From Allomuricauda sp. (lineage in GTDB: Bacteria > Bacteroidota > Bacteroidia > Flavobacteriales > Flavobacteriaceae), in NCBI RefSeq assembly GCF_028280385.1, contig NZ_JANQLX010000001.1, positions 186,001 through 250,000 on the forward strand: a DNA stretch of 64,000 nucleotides. Direction: 5' to 3'. The notes beneath the pieces were generated by a model that saw nothing but the letters and a program-made list of their open reading frames with translations, was not told the DNA's origin and searched no databases. This document shows positions 46,704-55,759 of this stretch, in pieces. The first letter of the stretch is position 1, and every line of letters starts with the position of its first letter. The position numbers and the translations under genes were made by a program.

Positions 46704-47759
46704 TTATTGGAGCAAGGGGACGATCGCTTTGGTGAATTCGGCTGACCCTTTGTGATTCAAATGATCACGATCTTCCCAAAAATCCAGTGGTTTTAGAAAA
46801 TCCAATTCTTCCAGTTGAATTAAATCTATACCCTCATCTGAAGAAGTGGGCCGGAAATTACTGCGTTTGTAACCCGTATTGTTTCCAACATCAATTAGAA
46901 TAGGAATATATAGTTTCTGGACATCAATTTTCCTTGCCTTGCAGTCTTCAATGGCCATTTCAATGAACTTTTCCTGATTATCTTGATTGAACATGAAGTT
47001 GATACCGAAATAGAGCTCCACCAACTTACGTTTCCAAATTTTCAGTTGCTGTGCAAATTTGGAATTACCATTTTCCCGTTGATATAGATAACCGTTGAGG
47101 TAAAGATTAAAACTTTCATCGCTAACGGAAGCCCCTTTCTGGGTAAGGATGTTATTATAAGTTGTTTCTTGGATTATGTTATTGGTGTTGACGTGACCGT
47201 GGGTTTGGGCAAGAAAACTGGTCTGATCTTTACTCGGTTTATGGGGGTCCATCAAATAGAAATAATATTCAAATGTCAACTTGACCTTTTTAAAAACAAA
47301 GTGGATATAATCCAAATTTGCGGTCTGTCCGATGCTGAAAAGGTCGGACGATGTGTATAAAAGAGGAGTCAGTTTGTGGAGTCCTTTATAGGGTATTTTC
47401 CCTTTCAGATATACAATCTTTTTGGGCTTGGATTTTGCAAGTACCCTTTTCTGAAAATAGAGTCCCAACTCATTTGCATTGTGTGGGACTCCCATATTAA
47501 CGGCATGGATTCCTGCTGCCGAAAGAATGGAATCATTGATTCCGCCTTGCACAATGGAAGAGCCTAGAAAAATGGTGCTGCCGTTGAGGACATCGCTTCT
47601 GTTGTTCAAAAGGGTAATGTTCCACGCCACCTTTTTGTAATGGGTGTCAATGGTTTTATAAATGATAAAATCGTCTGAATAATGTTTTTGTGAGAGTAAA
47701 AAACAACTAACCAACGTAATCACGGATATAATCAGAAAATCCCTTAAGTAGCGCTTCAT
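46704..47759 (-). CDS. SGNH-type membrane-anchored protein, likely partner of the MBOAT acyltransferase
   Basis: A 351-residue protein with one N-terminal membrane segment (FLIISVITLVSCFLLS) and an extracytoplasmic domain. SGNH-like elements are STIFLGSSIVQGGIND (block I, Ser in GSS) and, near the C-terminus, DRDHLNHKGSAEF (Asp and His of block V). This resembles the DltD/AlgJ/AlgX-type proteins that work with an MBOAT acyltransferase in O-acetylation. The MBOAT gene ends 9 bp upstream on the same strand. The acceptor is presumably the polysaccharide made by this locus. Confidence 0.75.
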   Translation of the reverse strand: MKRYLRDFLIISVITLVSCFLLSQKHYSDDFIIYKTIDTHYKKVAWNITLLNNRSDVLNGSTIFLGSSIVQGGINDSILSAAGIHAVNMGVPHNANELGLYFQKRVLAKSKPKKIVYLKGKIPYKGLHKLTPLLYTSSDLFSIGQTANLDYIHFVFKKVKLTFEYYFYLMDPHKPSKDQTSFLAQTHGHVNTNNIIQETTYNNILTQKGASVSDESFNLYLNGYLYQRENGNSKFAQQLKIWKRKLVELYFGINFMFNQDNQEKFIEMAIEDCKARKIDVQKLYIPILIDVGNNTGYKRSNFRPTSSDEGIDLIQLEELDFLKPLDFWEDRDHLNHKGSAEFTKAIVPLLQ

Positions 47760-47768
47760 TTTACTTGG

Positions 47769-49202
47769 TTAAAATTGAAAATAGATAAAGTCCTGTTGAT
47801 TGTCCACAAACCCAATAATGCAAAAACATAGAATAATATAGAAGGCCCATCTAAACGGTCTTCCAATTTTTATATCCAAATGCTCAATGGCAAACTGATC
47901 TCTCCTGCCAATCCACTCGATCAGGAGAAATGCAAAGATGAATACATATAATGTAAATGGAATGGTTATCTCCAGGGTATTGGATTTCAAAAAGATGTTT
48001 TTCAAATAGGAAAATGCATGGGATAAATTCTCGGCCCTAAAAAATATCCATGCTATAATGGTTAGACCAAATGTCAATAACATCTGTCCAATTTCCCTAA
48101 CATTGGGCAGTACAGAATTCTCGGCAACGGTGTCTAGATTCTTACGGTTGTTTTGTGAAAGAAGCAAGGGCAAAAAATATAGTGCATTAAGTCCGCCCCA
48201 AATGATAAATGTCCAATTGGCGCCATGCCAAAATCCGCTGACCAAGAATATGATAAATGTATTTCTGATTTTTTTATACGGGCCCACGCGGCTACCTCCC
48301 AGTGGTATATACAAATAGTCCCGGAACCAAGTGGATAGAGATATATGCCAACGCCGCCAAAACTCCGCTATATCCCTTGAAAAATAGGGAAATGCAAAAT
48401 TCTGCATGAGTTTGAAACCAAAAAGGCGGGCAACTCCAATCGCAATATCTGAATACCCTGAAAAGTCCCCATATATCTGAAATGCGAATAGAATGGCGCC
48501 CAGTAACAGGACCACGCCCCCATGATCGGCCGAATTGTCAAAAATACTGTTGACATAAATGGCGCACTGATCGGCAATGACCACTTTTTTGAAAAGGCCC
48601 CACAAAATCTGCCTGGTTCCCAGCACGGCACTCTCATAACTAAATGATCGTTTTTTGAAGAATTGGGGCAATAGATTGGTCGCTCTTTCGATTGGGCCTG
48701 CGACCAATTGTGGAAAAAAACTGACAAACGCCAAAAATGCAACGAAATCCTTTGTGGGCTCTAACTTTTTGCGGTAGACATCTATGGTGTAGCTCAGGGT
48801 TTGAAAGGTGTAAAAACTAATACCGACCGGCAAAATAATCTTTAAGGTATACCCTTCAAATTTGTACCCTAGAAAACTGAACGCAGATTCAAAATTATCC
48901 ACAAAGAAATTGTAGTATTTAAAAAAGCCAAGTAGTCCTAGGTTAACCACAAGACTAGTGATAAGCAGTAATTTGCGTGTTGACTTTTTTTCAGTACTGA
49001 ACATTGTTCTACCTATGGAGTAGTCAACAATGGAACTGAATGCGATCAGGCTCAAAAATCGATAATCCCACCAGCCATAGAACACATAACTTGCCAATAC
49101 GATAAGCAGGTTTTGGGCCTTTAAATTGGTATTGGTAACATACCAATACAGGAAAAATACGATGGGAATAAAAACCGCAAAATCGAACGAGTTAAAAATC
49201 AT
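47769..49202 (-). CDS. MBOAT family membrane-bound O-acyltransferase (AlgI/DltB-like)
   Basis: A 477-residue polytopic membrane protein with 10-12 hydrophobic helices. MBOAT signatures are VDYSIGRTMF near the N-terminus, FFPQLVAGPIERATNLLPQF, the RRWHISLSTWFRDYLYIPLG segment, and the invariant His in SGFWHGANWTFIIWG. The family moves acyl groups across the inner membrane for O-acetylation of alginate, teichoic acid or exopolysaccharide. With the SGNH protein 9 bp downstream it forms a two-gene operon divergent from gmd. Confidence 0.92.
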   Translation of the reverse strand: MIFNSFDFAVFIPIVFFLYWYVTNTNLKAQNLLIVLASYVFYGWWDYRFLSLIAFSSIVDYSIGRTMFSTEKKSTRKLLLITSLVVNLGLLGFFKYYNFFVDNFESAFSFLGYKFEGYTLKIILPVGISFYTFQTLSYTIDVYRKKLEPTKDFVAFLAFVSFFPQLVAGPIERATNLLPQFFKKRSFSYESAVLGTRQILWGLFKKVVIADQCAIYVNSIFDNSADHGGVVLLLGAILFAFQIYGDFSGYSDIAIGVARLFGFKLMQNFAFPYFSRDIAEFWRRWHISLSTWFRDYLYIPLGGSRVGPYKKIRNTFIIFLVSGFWHGANWTFIIWGGLNALYFLPLLLSQNNRKNLDTVAENSVLPNVREIGQMLLTFGLTIIAWIFFRAENLSHAFSYLKNIFLKSNTLEITIPFTLYVFIFAFLLIEWIGRRDQFAIEHLDIKIGRPFRWAFYIILCFCIIGFVDNQQDFIYFQF

Positions 49203-49268
49203 GACTTAATTAGCGTATAGAAAGGCAAATTCCGGTCAAACCTAAAAAAAAAGAATGTGATACGAATT

Positions 49269-49285
49269 GCATTTCGACGAAATCG
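49269..49285. promoter_or_regulatory. Best palindromic motif copy, between MBOAT and gmd
   Basis: GCATTTCGACGAAATCG contains the perfect inverted repeat ATTTCG-A-CGAAAT (49271-49283). It lies in the 242-bp divergent region between the two oppositely oriented polysaccharide operons. A partial copy, GCATTTCATACAAT, occurs at 49378-49391. Confidence 0.45.
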
Positions 49286-49444
49286 AATACAGTCTCTTTG
49301 AATGGCATGGTCCAATTAAAGTTTAACGAAGGAAAATGCAGTTCATCTTCAAGGATGTTATTCTAACCAAAAAAAATGCATTTCATACAATATTGCTTGT
49401 TATCTCCTGTTTAATGCACATCTTTGTGGCTAAAATCCAGAACT

Positions 49445-50560
49445 GTGACAAAAAAAGCATTGATTACCGGTGTAACCGGTCAAGATGGAGCCTACTTAAG
49501 TGAATTTTTATTGAAAAAAGGGTATGAGGTACATGGCCTTAAAAGGCGTTCTTCCCTCTTCAATACCGATAGGATCGATCACCTGTATCAGGATCCCCAT
49601 GTGGAAAACAGAAATTTCATCCTCCACTATGGTGATATGACCGATAGCACCAACCTAATAAGGATTATTCAGGAAGTACAACCCGATGAAATTTACAACC
49701 TGGCAGCAATGAGCCACGTTCATGTAAGTTTTGAGACCCCGGAATATACCGGAAATGCAGATGGATTGGGAACTCTTAGGATTCTGGATGCTGTCCGTCT
49801 TTTGGGATTGACAGAAAAAACACGAATTTACCAAGCCTCCACATCAGAATTATATGGAAAGGTACAGGAAGTTCCACAAAGCGAGACTACCCCGTTTTAT
49901 CCAAGAAGTCCCTATGCGGTTGCAAAAATGTATGCGTATTGGATTACGGTTAATTATAGGGAAGCTTACAATATGTACGCATGCAATGGAATTTTGTTCA
50001 ATCACGAATCTCCGATTAGGGGGGAAACATTTGTTACCAGAAAGATCACCCGCGCAACTTCAAGGATAGCATTGGGCCTTCAGGATAAATTCTATTTGGG
50101 GAATTTGGATGCGCAGCGGGACTGGGGCCATGCCAAGGACTATGTTCGAATGATGTGGATGATTCTTCAAGCTGATGAGGCAGAGGATTGGGTTATTGCC
50201 ACCGGTAAAACCACACCAGTAAGGGAATTTGTAAGAATGAGTTTTGCGGAAGTTGGAATAGAACTGGAATTCAAAGGCAAGGGTGTTGACGAAAAAGCGT
50301 ATGTGAAAGCGTGCAACGACCCAAAGTTTCAAATAGAAATAGGGAAAGAGGTATTGGCCGTGGACCCCAAATACTTTAGACCTACAGAAGTAGATTTGTT
50401 GATAGGAGATCCTACCAAGGCCAAGACCAAATTGGGCTGGGTACCGGAATATGATCTACCAGGGTTGGTCAAGGATATGATGCAGAGCGATGTTAAGTTG
50501 ATGCAGAAAGAACAATATCTCAAAGATGGTGGGTATCGTATTCTAAATTATTTTGAATAG
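49445..50560 (+). CDS. gmd: GDP-mannose 4,6-dehydratase
   Basis: A 371-residue short-chain dehydrogenase that converts GDP-D-mannose to GDP-4-keto-6-deoxy-D-mannose. Motifs: [19 protein letters not shown] (NADP loop), [12 protein letters not shown] with the catalytic Thr/Ser-Glu, [14 protein letters not shown] (YxxxK), and [23 protein letters not shown] at 49445 gives the usual N-terminus; TTG 49424 would add seven residues. It heads the large plus-strand polysaccharide operon and is followed 5 bp later by fcl. Confidence 0.97.
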   Translation: MTKKALITGVTGQDGAYLSEFLLKKGYEVHGLKRRSSLFNTDRIDHLYQDPHVENRNFILHYGDMTDSTNLIRIIQEVQPDEIYNLAAMSHVHVSFETPEYTGNADGLGTLRILDAVRLLGLTEKTRIYQASTSELYGKVQEVPQSETTPFYPRSPYAVAKMYAYWITVNYREAYNMYACNGILFNHESPIRGETFVTRKITRATSRIALGLQDKFYLGNLDAQRDWGHAKDYVRMMWMILQADEAEDWVIATGKTTPVREFVRMSFAEVGIELEFKGKGVDEKAYVKACNDPKFQIEIGKEVLAVDPKYFRPTEVDLLIGDPTKAKTKLGWVPEYDLPGLVKDMMQSDVKLMQKEQYLKDGGYRILNYFE

Positions 50561-50565
50561 ACAAG

Positions 50566-51666
50566 ATGAGGTCAGATGCTAAAATATATGTGGCCGGACA
50601 CCGGGGATTGGTGGGTAGTGCCTTGGTCAAAAATTTGGAATCCAAGGGATATACCAATCTGTTGACACGTACCCACGCAGAACTTGATTTGACGGATTCG
50701 GTTGCAGTAGCCTCATTTTTTGAAGAGGAAAAACCGGAATATGTGTTTTTGGCAGCTGCCAAAGTGGGTGGCATCGTTGCTAACAATACATATAGGGCGG
50801 ATTTCATCCATGCCAATCTAATGATTCAGAACAATGTGGTGCATCAAAGTTATTTACATGGTGTGAAAAAACTCTTGTTTTTGGGCAGCACTTGCATCTA
50901 TCCAAAAAAATGTCCTCAACCCATGAAAGAGGAATATTTGCTTACGGATATTTTGGAATACACCAACGAACCCTATGCCATTGCCAAAATTGCCGGAATC
51001 AAGTTATGCGAAAGTTACAACCTTCAATACGGAACGAACTTTATTTCGGTAATGCCAACCAATTTATATGGTCCCAACGATAATTTTGATTTGGAGAAGT
51101 CGCATGTGCTACCAGCGCTGGTGCGAAAGATTCATTTGGGAAAGGCACTGGAAAATGGAGATTGGGACAGCATAGATAGGGATTTGGACCTACTTCCCAT
51201 TGAAGGGGTTTCTGGGTCTGCGACTCAGGAGGAAAAGCTATCTATTCTTGAAAAATATGGAGTTGTCCAAAGTGAGTCTGGTAATGTTTCCGTTGAAATT
51301 TGGGGAACTGGAAAGCCCATGCGGGAGTTTTTATGGTCTGAGGATATGGCCGATGCCTGTGTTTTTATCATGGAAAACCGAAACTTTGGGGATACTTATA
51401 AAGAAGGACAAACAGAAATAAGGAACACACACATAAATATAGGAACCGGAAAGGATATTTCCATTGCGGAACTAGCCCGTTTGATCAAGGAACATATTGG
51501 ATTCAACGGAGATTTCAAGTTCAATACCCAAAAACCGGACGGGACCATGGAAAAGCGCACGGATGTGACCAAATTGAACAATCTGGGTTGGAAACACAAG
51601 ATTGAAATTGAAGAAGGTGTGGCTGCCATGTACCAATTTTACCTTGGACAGGCGGTTAACTGTTAG
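50566..51666 (+). CDS. fcl: GDP-L-fucose synthase
   Basis: A 366-residue epimerase/reductase that turns the Gmd product into GDP-L-fucose. Motifs: YVAGHRGLVGSALV (NADP loop), FLGSTCIYPK, YAIAKIAGIKLCESYN (YxxxK), and a late WGTGKPMREFLWSEDMADA. Compared with the roughly 320-residue E. coli enzyme it carries an insertion around residues 205-245 (DSIDRDLDLLPIEGVSGSAT and following), a length variant I recall from Bacteroidota homologues. Coupled to gmd, so fucose in the polysaccharide is a firm inference. Confidence 0.95.
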   Translation: MRSDAKIYVAGHRGLVGSALVKNLESKGYTNLLTRTHAELDLTDSVAVASFFEEEKPEYVFLAAAKVGGIVANNTYRADFIHANLMIQNNVVHQSYLHGVKKLLFLGSTCIYPKKCPQPMKEEYLLTDILEYTNEPYAIAKIAGIKLCESYNLQYGTNFISVMPTNLYGPNDNFDLEKSHVLPALVRKIHLGKALENGDWDSIDRDLDLLPIEGVSGSATQEEKLSILEKYGVVQSESGNVSVEIWGTGKPMREFLWSEDMADACVFIMENRNFGDTYKEGQTEIRNTHINIGTGKDISIAELARLIKEHIGFNGDFKFNTQKPDGTMEKRTDVTKLNNLGWKHKIEIEEGVAAMYQFYLGQAVNC

Positions 51667-51695
51667 AAAAATCCAATCATTTTTGCACTATACCA

Positions 51696-53021
51696 TTGAT
51701 TGCTAAGATTTCAACGTATTTAAAGAGCAACTCTGGCTTTACCAGGTATCTAAAAAACACCTCCTGGTTAATGGCCGAAAAAGTTGCCCGTCTTTTGTTG
51801 GCCCTGAGTATCGGGGTATGGGTAACCCGTTACCTTGGACCAGAACAATTTGGGGTACTTAGCTATGCCCGAAGTTTTGTTGGCATATTCACAGCATTTT
51901 CCTCTTTGGGTCTGAACGATATCATTATAAGGGAATTGGTCAAAGATCAAAACAAAAGAAATGTGCTGTTGGGGTCTTCTTTTGGCCTACAGACCATAGG
52001 TTCCACAGTAATCATGATAATTCTTCTGGCGAGTGTTCAGTTGAATGACAATGAACCCTTGACCAATAAGATCATCATCATTCTTGGATTGGTTACCTTT
52101 CTAAGTAGTTTCAATGTCATCACTTCGTATCTGCATAGCAATGTAAAGAGCAAATACTATGCAATGACGGGCCTAACAGGAATCTTGATATCTTCCCTTT
52201 TGAAGGTCTATCTTATTCTTGGAGAGTACTCATTGATATATTTTGTGTATGTGCTGGTGTTCGATATGTTTTTCCTTGCCTTGGGGCTCAACTGGTTCTA
52301 CAGAAAGATGGGGAATTCGCCTTTGCAGTGGCGTTTTTCGCGTTCGGTGGCAATAAACCTGTTGAAAGATGCGTGGCCATTGATTTTAAGTGGGATCATT
52401 GTTTCCATCTATATGAAAATAGATCAGGTAATGATCAAGGAATTCCTTACCAATAGCGATGTTGGCCAATATTCTGCGGCAGTGAGACTTAGTGAAGCAT
52501 GGTATTTTATTCCGACCATCATTTGTAGTTCGTTGTTTCCAGCAATCATCAATGCAAAAATGAGAGATCGGGATTTATACATGGCCAGACTCCAACGGTT
52601 GTATAACTTGATGGTGGTTTTGGGGGCGGTGATTATTCTGCCCGTTCTATTCTTAAGTGATTGGATGATTCAAGTATTATACGGTTCAGAATTTAACCAA
52701 TCTGCCGCCGTTTTGAATATCCATATTTTGGGAAGCGTCTTTGTGTTCTTGGGAGTGGCCAACCAAAAATGGTTTATAAGTGAAAATTACCAGCGGTTCA
52801 ATATTTTGTGTCTTGGATTTGGAATGGTTACCAATGTATTGCTCAACCTGTATTTAATTCCCAAGTATGGAATCATAGGCGCGGCATATGCAACTTTCAT
52901 TTCGCAATTTATTGCCTCTGTGCTGGCACCGGTCTTGTTTACCAAAACAAGAAACTCGTTCTTCATGATGGTGAGGGCATTGTTTTTTGTACAGGTGTTC
53001 AAGGACAGAAAATTGCTTTAA
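51696..53021 (+). CDS. Wzx-type flippase (polysaccharide transporter, MOP superfamily)
   Basis: A 441-residue integral membrane protein with about 12-14 helices. The N-terminal RYLKNTSWLMAEKVARLLLAL and GVWVTRYLGPEQFGVLSYA are typical of oligosaccharide flippases, as are SLGLNDIIIRELVKD and the central WPLILSGIIVSIYMKIDQVM. It translocates the undecaprenyl-linked repeat unit for Wzy-dependent polymerisation. The start is TTG 51696, 29 bp after fcl. A 124-bp gap with a loose inverted repeat (GGAACAAT at 53035, ATTGTTCC at 53069) precedes asnB. Confidence 0.9.
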   Translation: MIAKISTYLKSNSGFTRYLKNTSWLMAEKVARLLLALSIGVWVTRYLGPEQFGVLSYARSFVGIFTAFSSLGLNDIIIRELVKDQNKRNVLLGSSFGLQTIGSTVIMIILLASVQLNDNEPLTNKIIIILGLVTFLSSFNVITSYLHSNVKSKYYAMTGLTGILISSLLKVYLILGEYSLIYFVYVLVFDMFFLALGLNWFYRKMGNSPLQWRFSRSVAINLLKDAWPLILSGIIVSIYMKIDQVMIKEFLTNSDVGQYSAAVRLSEAWYFIPTIICSSLFPAIINAKMRDRDLYMARLQRLYNLMVVLGAVIILPVLFLSDWMIQVLYGSEFNQSAAVLNIHILGSVFVFLGVANQKWFISENYQRFNILCLGFGMVTNVLLNLYLIPKYGIIGAAYATFISQFIASVLAPVLFTKTRNSFFMMVRALFFVQVFKDRKLL

Positions 53022-53145
53022 AAATGAGAGCTATGGAACAATTTTTAAACATAATGGGAGTTTTTAACATTGTTCCCCTTTCTTTTGAAATAAACGTTTA
53101 CCGAGCAACCTATAGCGTTGACTTTAAGTAACTAAACTAGAAATT

Positions 53146-54999
53146 ATGTGCGGTATTTTAGGAACAATACCTTCTACGGAACACAATCAATTTAAACATG
53201 CCCTGGACACTATAACCCACAGGGGTCCGGATAGTTATGGAATTGAGAATATTGCCGATGAGGTCTCACTGGGACATAGAAGACTGTCCATTTTGGATCT
53301 ATCAGAGAATGGGAACCAACCCATGTTCCATGAAAGTAGGAGATATGCCATTATCTTCAATGGGGAGATCTATAATTTTTTGGAAATCCAAAAGAAACTT
53401 GAGGCTCTTGGACACAGTTTCCGGTCTTCATCAGATACTGAGGTTCTTCTAAAGGCATACATTCAATGGGGAGAGGACAGCGTACTGAAGTTTAATGGGA
53501 TGTGGGCCTTGGCCATTTGGGATGCAGAGAAGAAAAAGCTCTTTATGTCCCGGGACCGGTATGGTAAAAAACCATTGTTCTATGCTGAGGTAAACGGTAA
53601 ATTCATTTTCGCCTCGGAAATGAAAGCTATTTTCCCATTCTTAGATCGCTTGGAAGTTTCTGAGGACTTTCATTGGATGAAAAAGAATATTTTCTTTTAT
53701 GAGGCCACTGAAAAGTGCTTGATCAAAGGAATAAAAAGATTTCCCGCAGGACATAATGGGCATTATGGGAATGGAAAATTGAGACTCAACAGGTATTGGA
53801 ACACCCTGGACCATTTGGTGGAAGTGCCTAAAACCTATGAGGAACAAGTGGAACGGTTCCGGGAACTGTTCATGGATTCCTGCAAGTTGAGAATGCGCTC
53901 TGACGTAACCATTGGGACGGCACTCAGTGGAGGCTTGGACAGCAGCGCCACAATAGGGGCCATGGCCAATTTGGCAAAAAACAACAATAGTTATTCAGAC
54001 GACTGGCAGCATGCCTTTGTTGCTTCCTTTCCGGGCACTCCCTTGGATGAGTCGCACTACGCCAAAATGGTAACGGACCATTTAGGGATAGGGGCCACCT
54101 TCGTAGACATAGACCCATTGAAGCACTGGGAAAAACTGGAGCATTATTTTTACCTCTTTGAGGACCTTTACATCACTTCCCCACTGCCCATGATCATGTT
54201 GTATGGGGCGGTAAAGGAAAATGGAACCACGGTTACCTTGGATGGTCATGGAGCTGATGAATTGTTGAGCGGTTATCAGCGAGGAACATTGGAAAGTTTA
54301 TGGGATGCCAAGTTCAATATCAAGAACACCAAGGATATTCTGGATATATATCAAGGCTCCATTAACGAGGACAAGGTACAATACAACAGGCAGGGCAACT
54401 TCAAGTTGTATTTTGATTTTATGATCAAAAAGACGGGCAAAAAAGTCATGGGCAAGAAAATGCCATCTGTGGATAACGCCCATGGAAATTTTGGAAAGTT
54501 GGATAACCATGCTCAATACCTCTATGCCATGTTCCACGAGAATATTTTACCCACACTTTTACGAAATTACGACAGGTATGCCATGATCAATAGCGTGGAG
54601 ATCAGGATGCCGTTCATGGACCATAGAATTGTGAGCTTTGTTAATTCTTTGCCTTATTCGAGCAAAATAGGAAACGGTTATACCAAAAGAATTGTGAGGG
54701 ATGCCCTAGACCCATTTTTGCCTAAGGAGGTGACCTGGAGAAAGTCCAAAATTGGATTTAGCTCCCCTATTGTGGACTGGATGCAGAACGAATTGTCCGA
54801 ATGGTTTATGGATGTCGTTAATTCCGATTCCTTTTTACAATCCGAATTGGTGTCCAACCCCGAGCAGCTTCGAAACAGGATTACGCAAATAGTCAATAAG
54901 GAAAACCACAACTTTACAGCTGCCCAGAAATGTTGGTCGGATTTATCTCCCTACATTTGGGAAAAAGCCGTACTGAGTAGGAACATGGTGGGCGTGTAA
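53146..54999 (+). CDS. asnB: Glutamine-hydrolysing asparagine synthase-like amidotransferase
   Basis: A 617-residue class II amidotransferase. The N-terminal MCGILGTIPS gives Cys2 as the glutaminase nucleophile; RGPDSYGIE and FNGEIYNF follow. The synthetase domain has the PP-loop ALSGGLDSSATIGAM near residue 265 and LDGHGADELLSGYQ. The family amidates carboxylates with ammonia from glutamine. In polysaccharide loci AsnB-like enzymes are proposed to amidate uronic acids, and wecC in this operon would provide ManNAcA as a target. A normal metabolic AsnB cannot be excluded. Confidence 0.88.
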   Translation: MCGILGTIPSTEHNQFKHALDTITHRGPDSYGIENIADEVSLGHRRLSILDLSENGNQPMFHESRRYAIIFNGEIYNFLEIQKKLEALGHSFRSSSDTEVLLKAYIQWGEDSVLKFNGMWALAIWDAEKKKLFMSRDRYGKKPLFYAEVNGKFIFASEMKAIFPFLDRLEVSEDFHWMKKNIFFYEATEKCLIKGIKRFPAGHNGHYGNGKLRLNRYWNTLDHLVEVPKTYEEQVERFRELFMDSCKLRMRSDVTIGTALSGGLDSSATIGAMANLAKNNNSYSDDWQHAFVASFPGTPLDESHYAKMVTDHLGIGATFVDIDPLKHWEKLEHYFYLFEDLYITSPLPMIMLYGAVKENGTTVTLDGHGADELLSGYQRGTLESLWDAKFNIKNTKDILDIYQGSINEDKVQYNRQGNFKLYFDFMIKKTGKKVMGKKMPSVDNAHGNFGKLDNHAQYLYAMFHENILPTLLRNYDRYAMINSVEIRMPFMDHRIVSFVNSLPYSSKIGNGYTKRIVRDALDPFLPKEVTWRKSKIGFSSPIVDWMQNELSEWFMDVVNSDSFLQSELVSNPEQLRNRITQIVNKENHNFTAAQKCWSDLSPYIWEKAVLSRNMVGV

Positions 55000-55042
55000 A
55001 GCCAATGGCACATTAAACGGGATTTCTGTTAGAAACAAAATC

Positions 55043-55759
55043 ATGGTCAACACAATAAAAAAATGGGTGCTTTCAAGTAGCGTGCTAACAAAGGTGGCTG
55101 TTTTTTTTAGAAGAATATACCTAAAGAAATCCAAGGGGATCACATACCAAAAAAATGCATTCATAGGTTTTTCCGTTCAATGTGAAGGGAAAAATGGATT
55201 TGGAAAAAACAGCGCCATTGTATCGTCCAAAATAGGATATGGTTCCTATATTGCCGAAGGCGCCAAACTTGCCAAGGTCAAAATAGGGAGGTATTGTTCC
55301 ATAGGACCCAGGGTGAATTGTATTTTTGGCAAACATCCATCAAATACTTTTGTATCGACCCATCCGTCTTTTTTTGCCGTAAAAACCCCAGTGGGTTTCA
55401 CCTACGCAGATCAGCAATACTTTGAGGAATTTGCCCCAAAACACGAAGACCAACAAAGCATTACCATCGGAAATGATGTTTGGATTGGGGCCAATGTTTC
55501 CCTGATGGATGGAGTACGTATTGGCGATGGGGCCATAGTAGCGGCCAACGCATTGGTAACAAAAGATGTGGAACCCTACACCATAGTTGGAGGCGTGCCC
55601 GCCAAACCCATCAAAAAGCGGTTTGAAGATGACGAAATTGACTTTTTGTTGGAATTTAAATGGTGGGACAAACCTGAATCATGGATTCGTGAAAATGCTC
55701 CCAAATTTCGAAATGTCAAGGACTTCGTTGGGGTATTAAAAAGCAAGGGACAAGAATGA
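55043..55759 (+). CDS. CatB-related O-acetyltransferase (left-handed beta-helix)
   Basis: A 238-residue hexapeptide-repeat acyltransferase. The hexapeptide pattern is visible in IGYGSYIAEGAKLAKVKIG, IGNDVWIGANVSLMDGVRIG and IGDGAIVAANALVTKDVEPY, followed by GVPAKPIKKRF. The insertion FGKHPSNTFVSTHPSFF contains the histidine expected at the active site. It is likely to acetylate a hydroxyl or amine on a sugar of the repeat unit using acetyl-CoA. The 3' end overlaps the next gene by 4 bp (ATGA). Confidence 0.87.
   Translation: MVNTIKKWVLSSSVLTKVAVFFRRIYLKKSKGITYQKNAFIGFSVQCEGKNGFGKNSAIVSSKIGYGSYIAEGAKLAKVKIGRYCSIGPRVNCIFGKHPSNTFVSTHPSFFAVKTPVGFTYADQQYFEEFAPKHEDQQSITIGNDVWIGANVSLMDGVRIGDGAIVAANALVTKDVEPYTIVGGVPAKPIKKRFEDDEIDFLLEFKWWDKPESWIRENAPKFRNVKDFVGVLKSKGQE

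Noticed and set aside
53035-53076. Inverted repeat GGAACAAT/ATTGTTCC between the flippase and asnB as a terminator
   Set aside because: The 26-nt loop, AT-rich stem and lack of a T-tract argue against termination; expression of the downstream operon would also need read-through.
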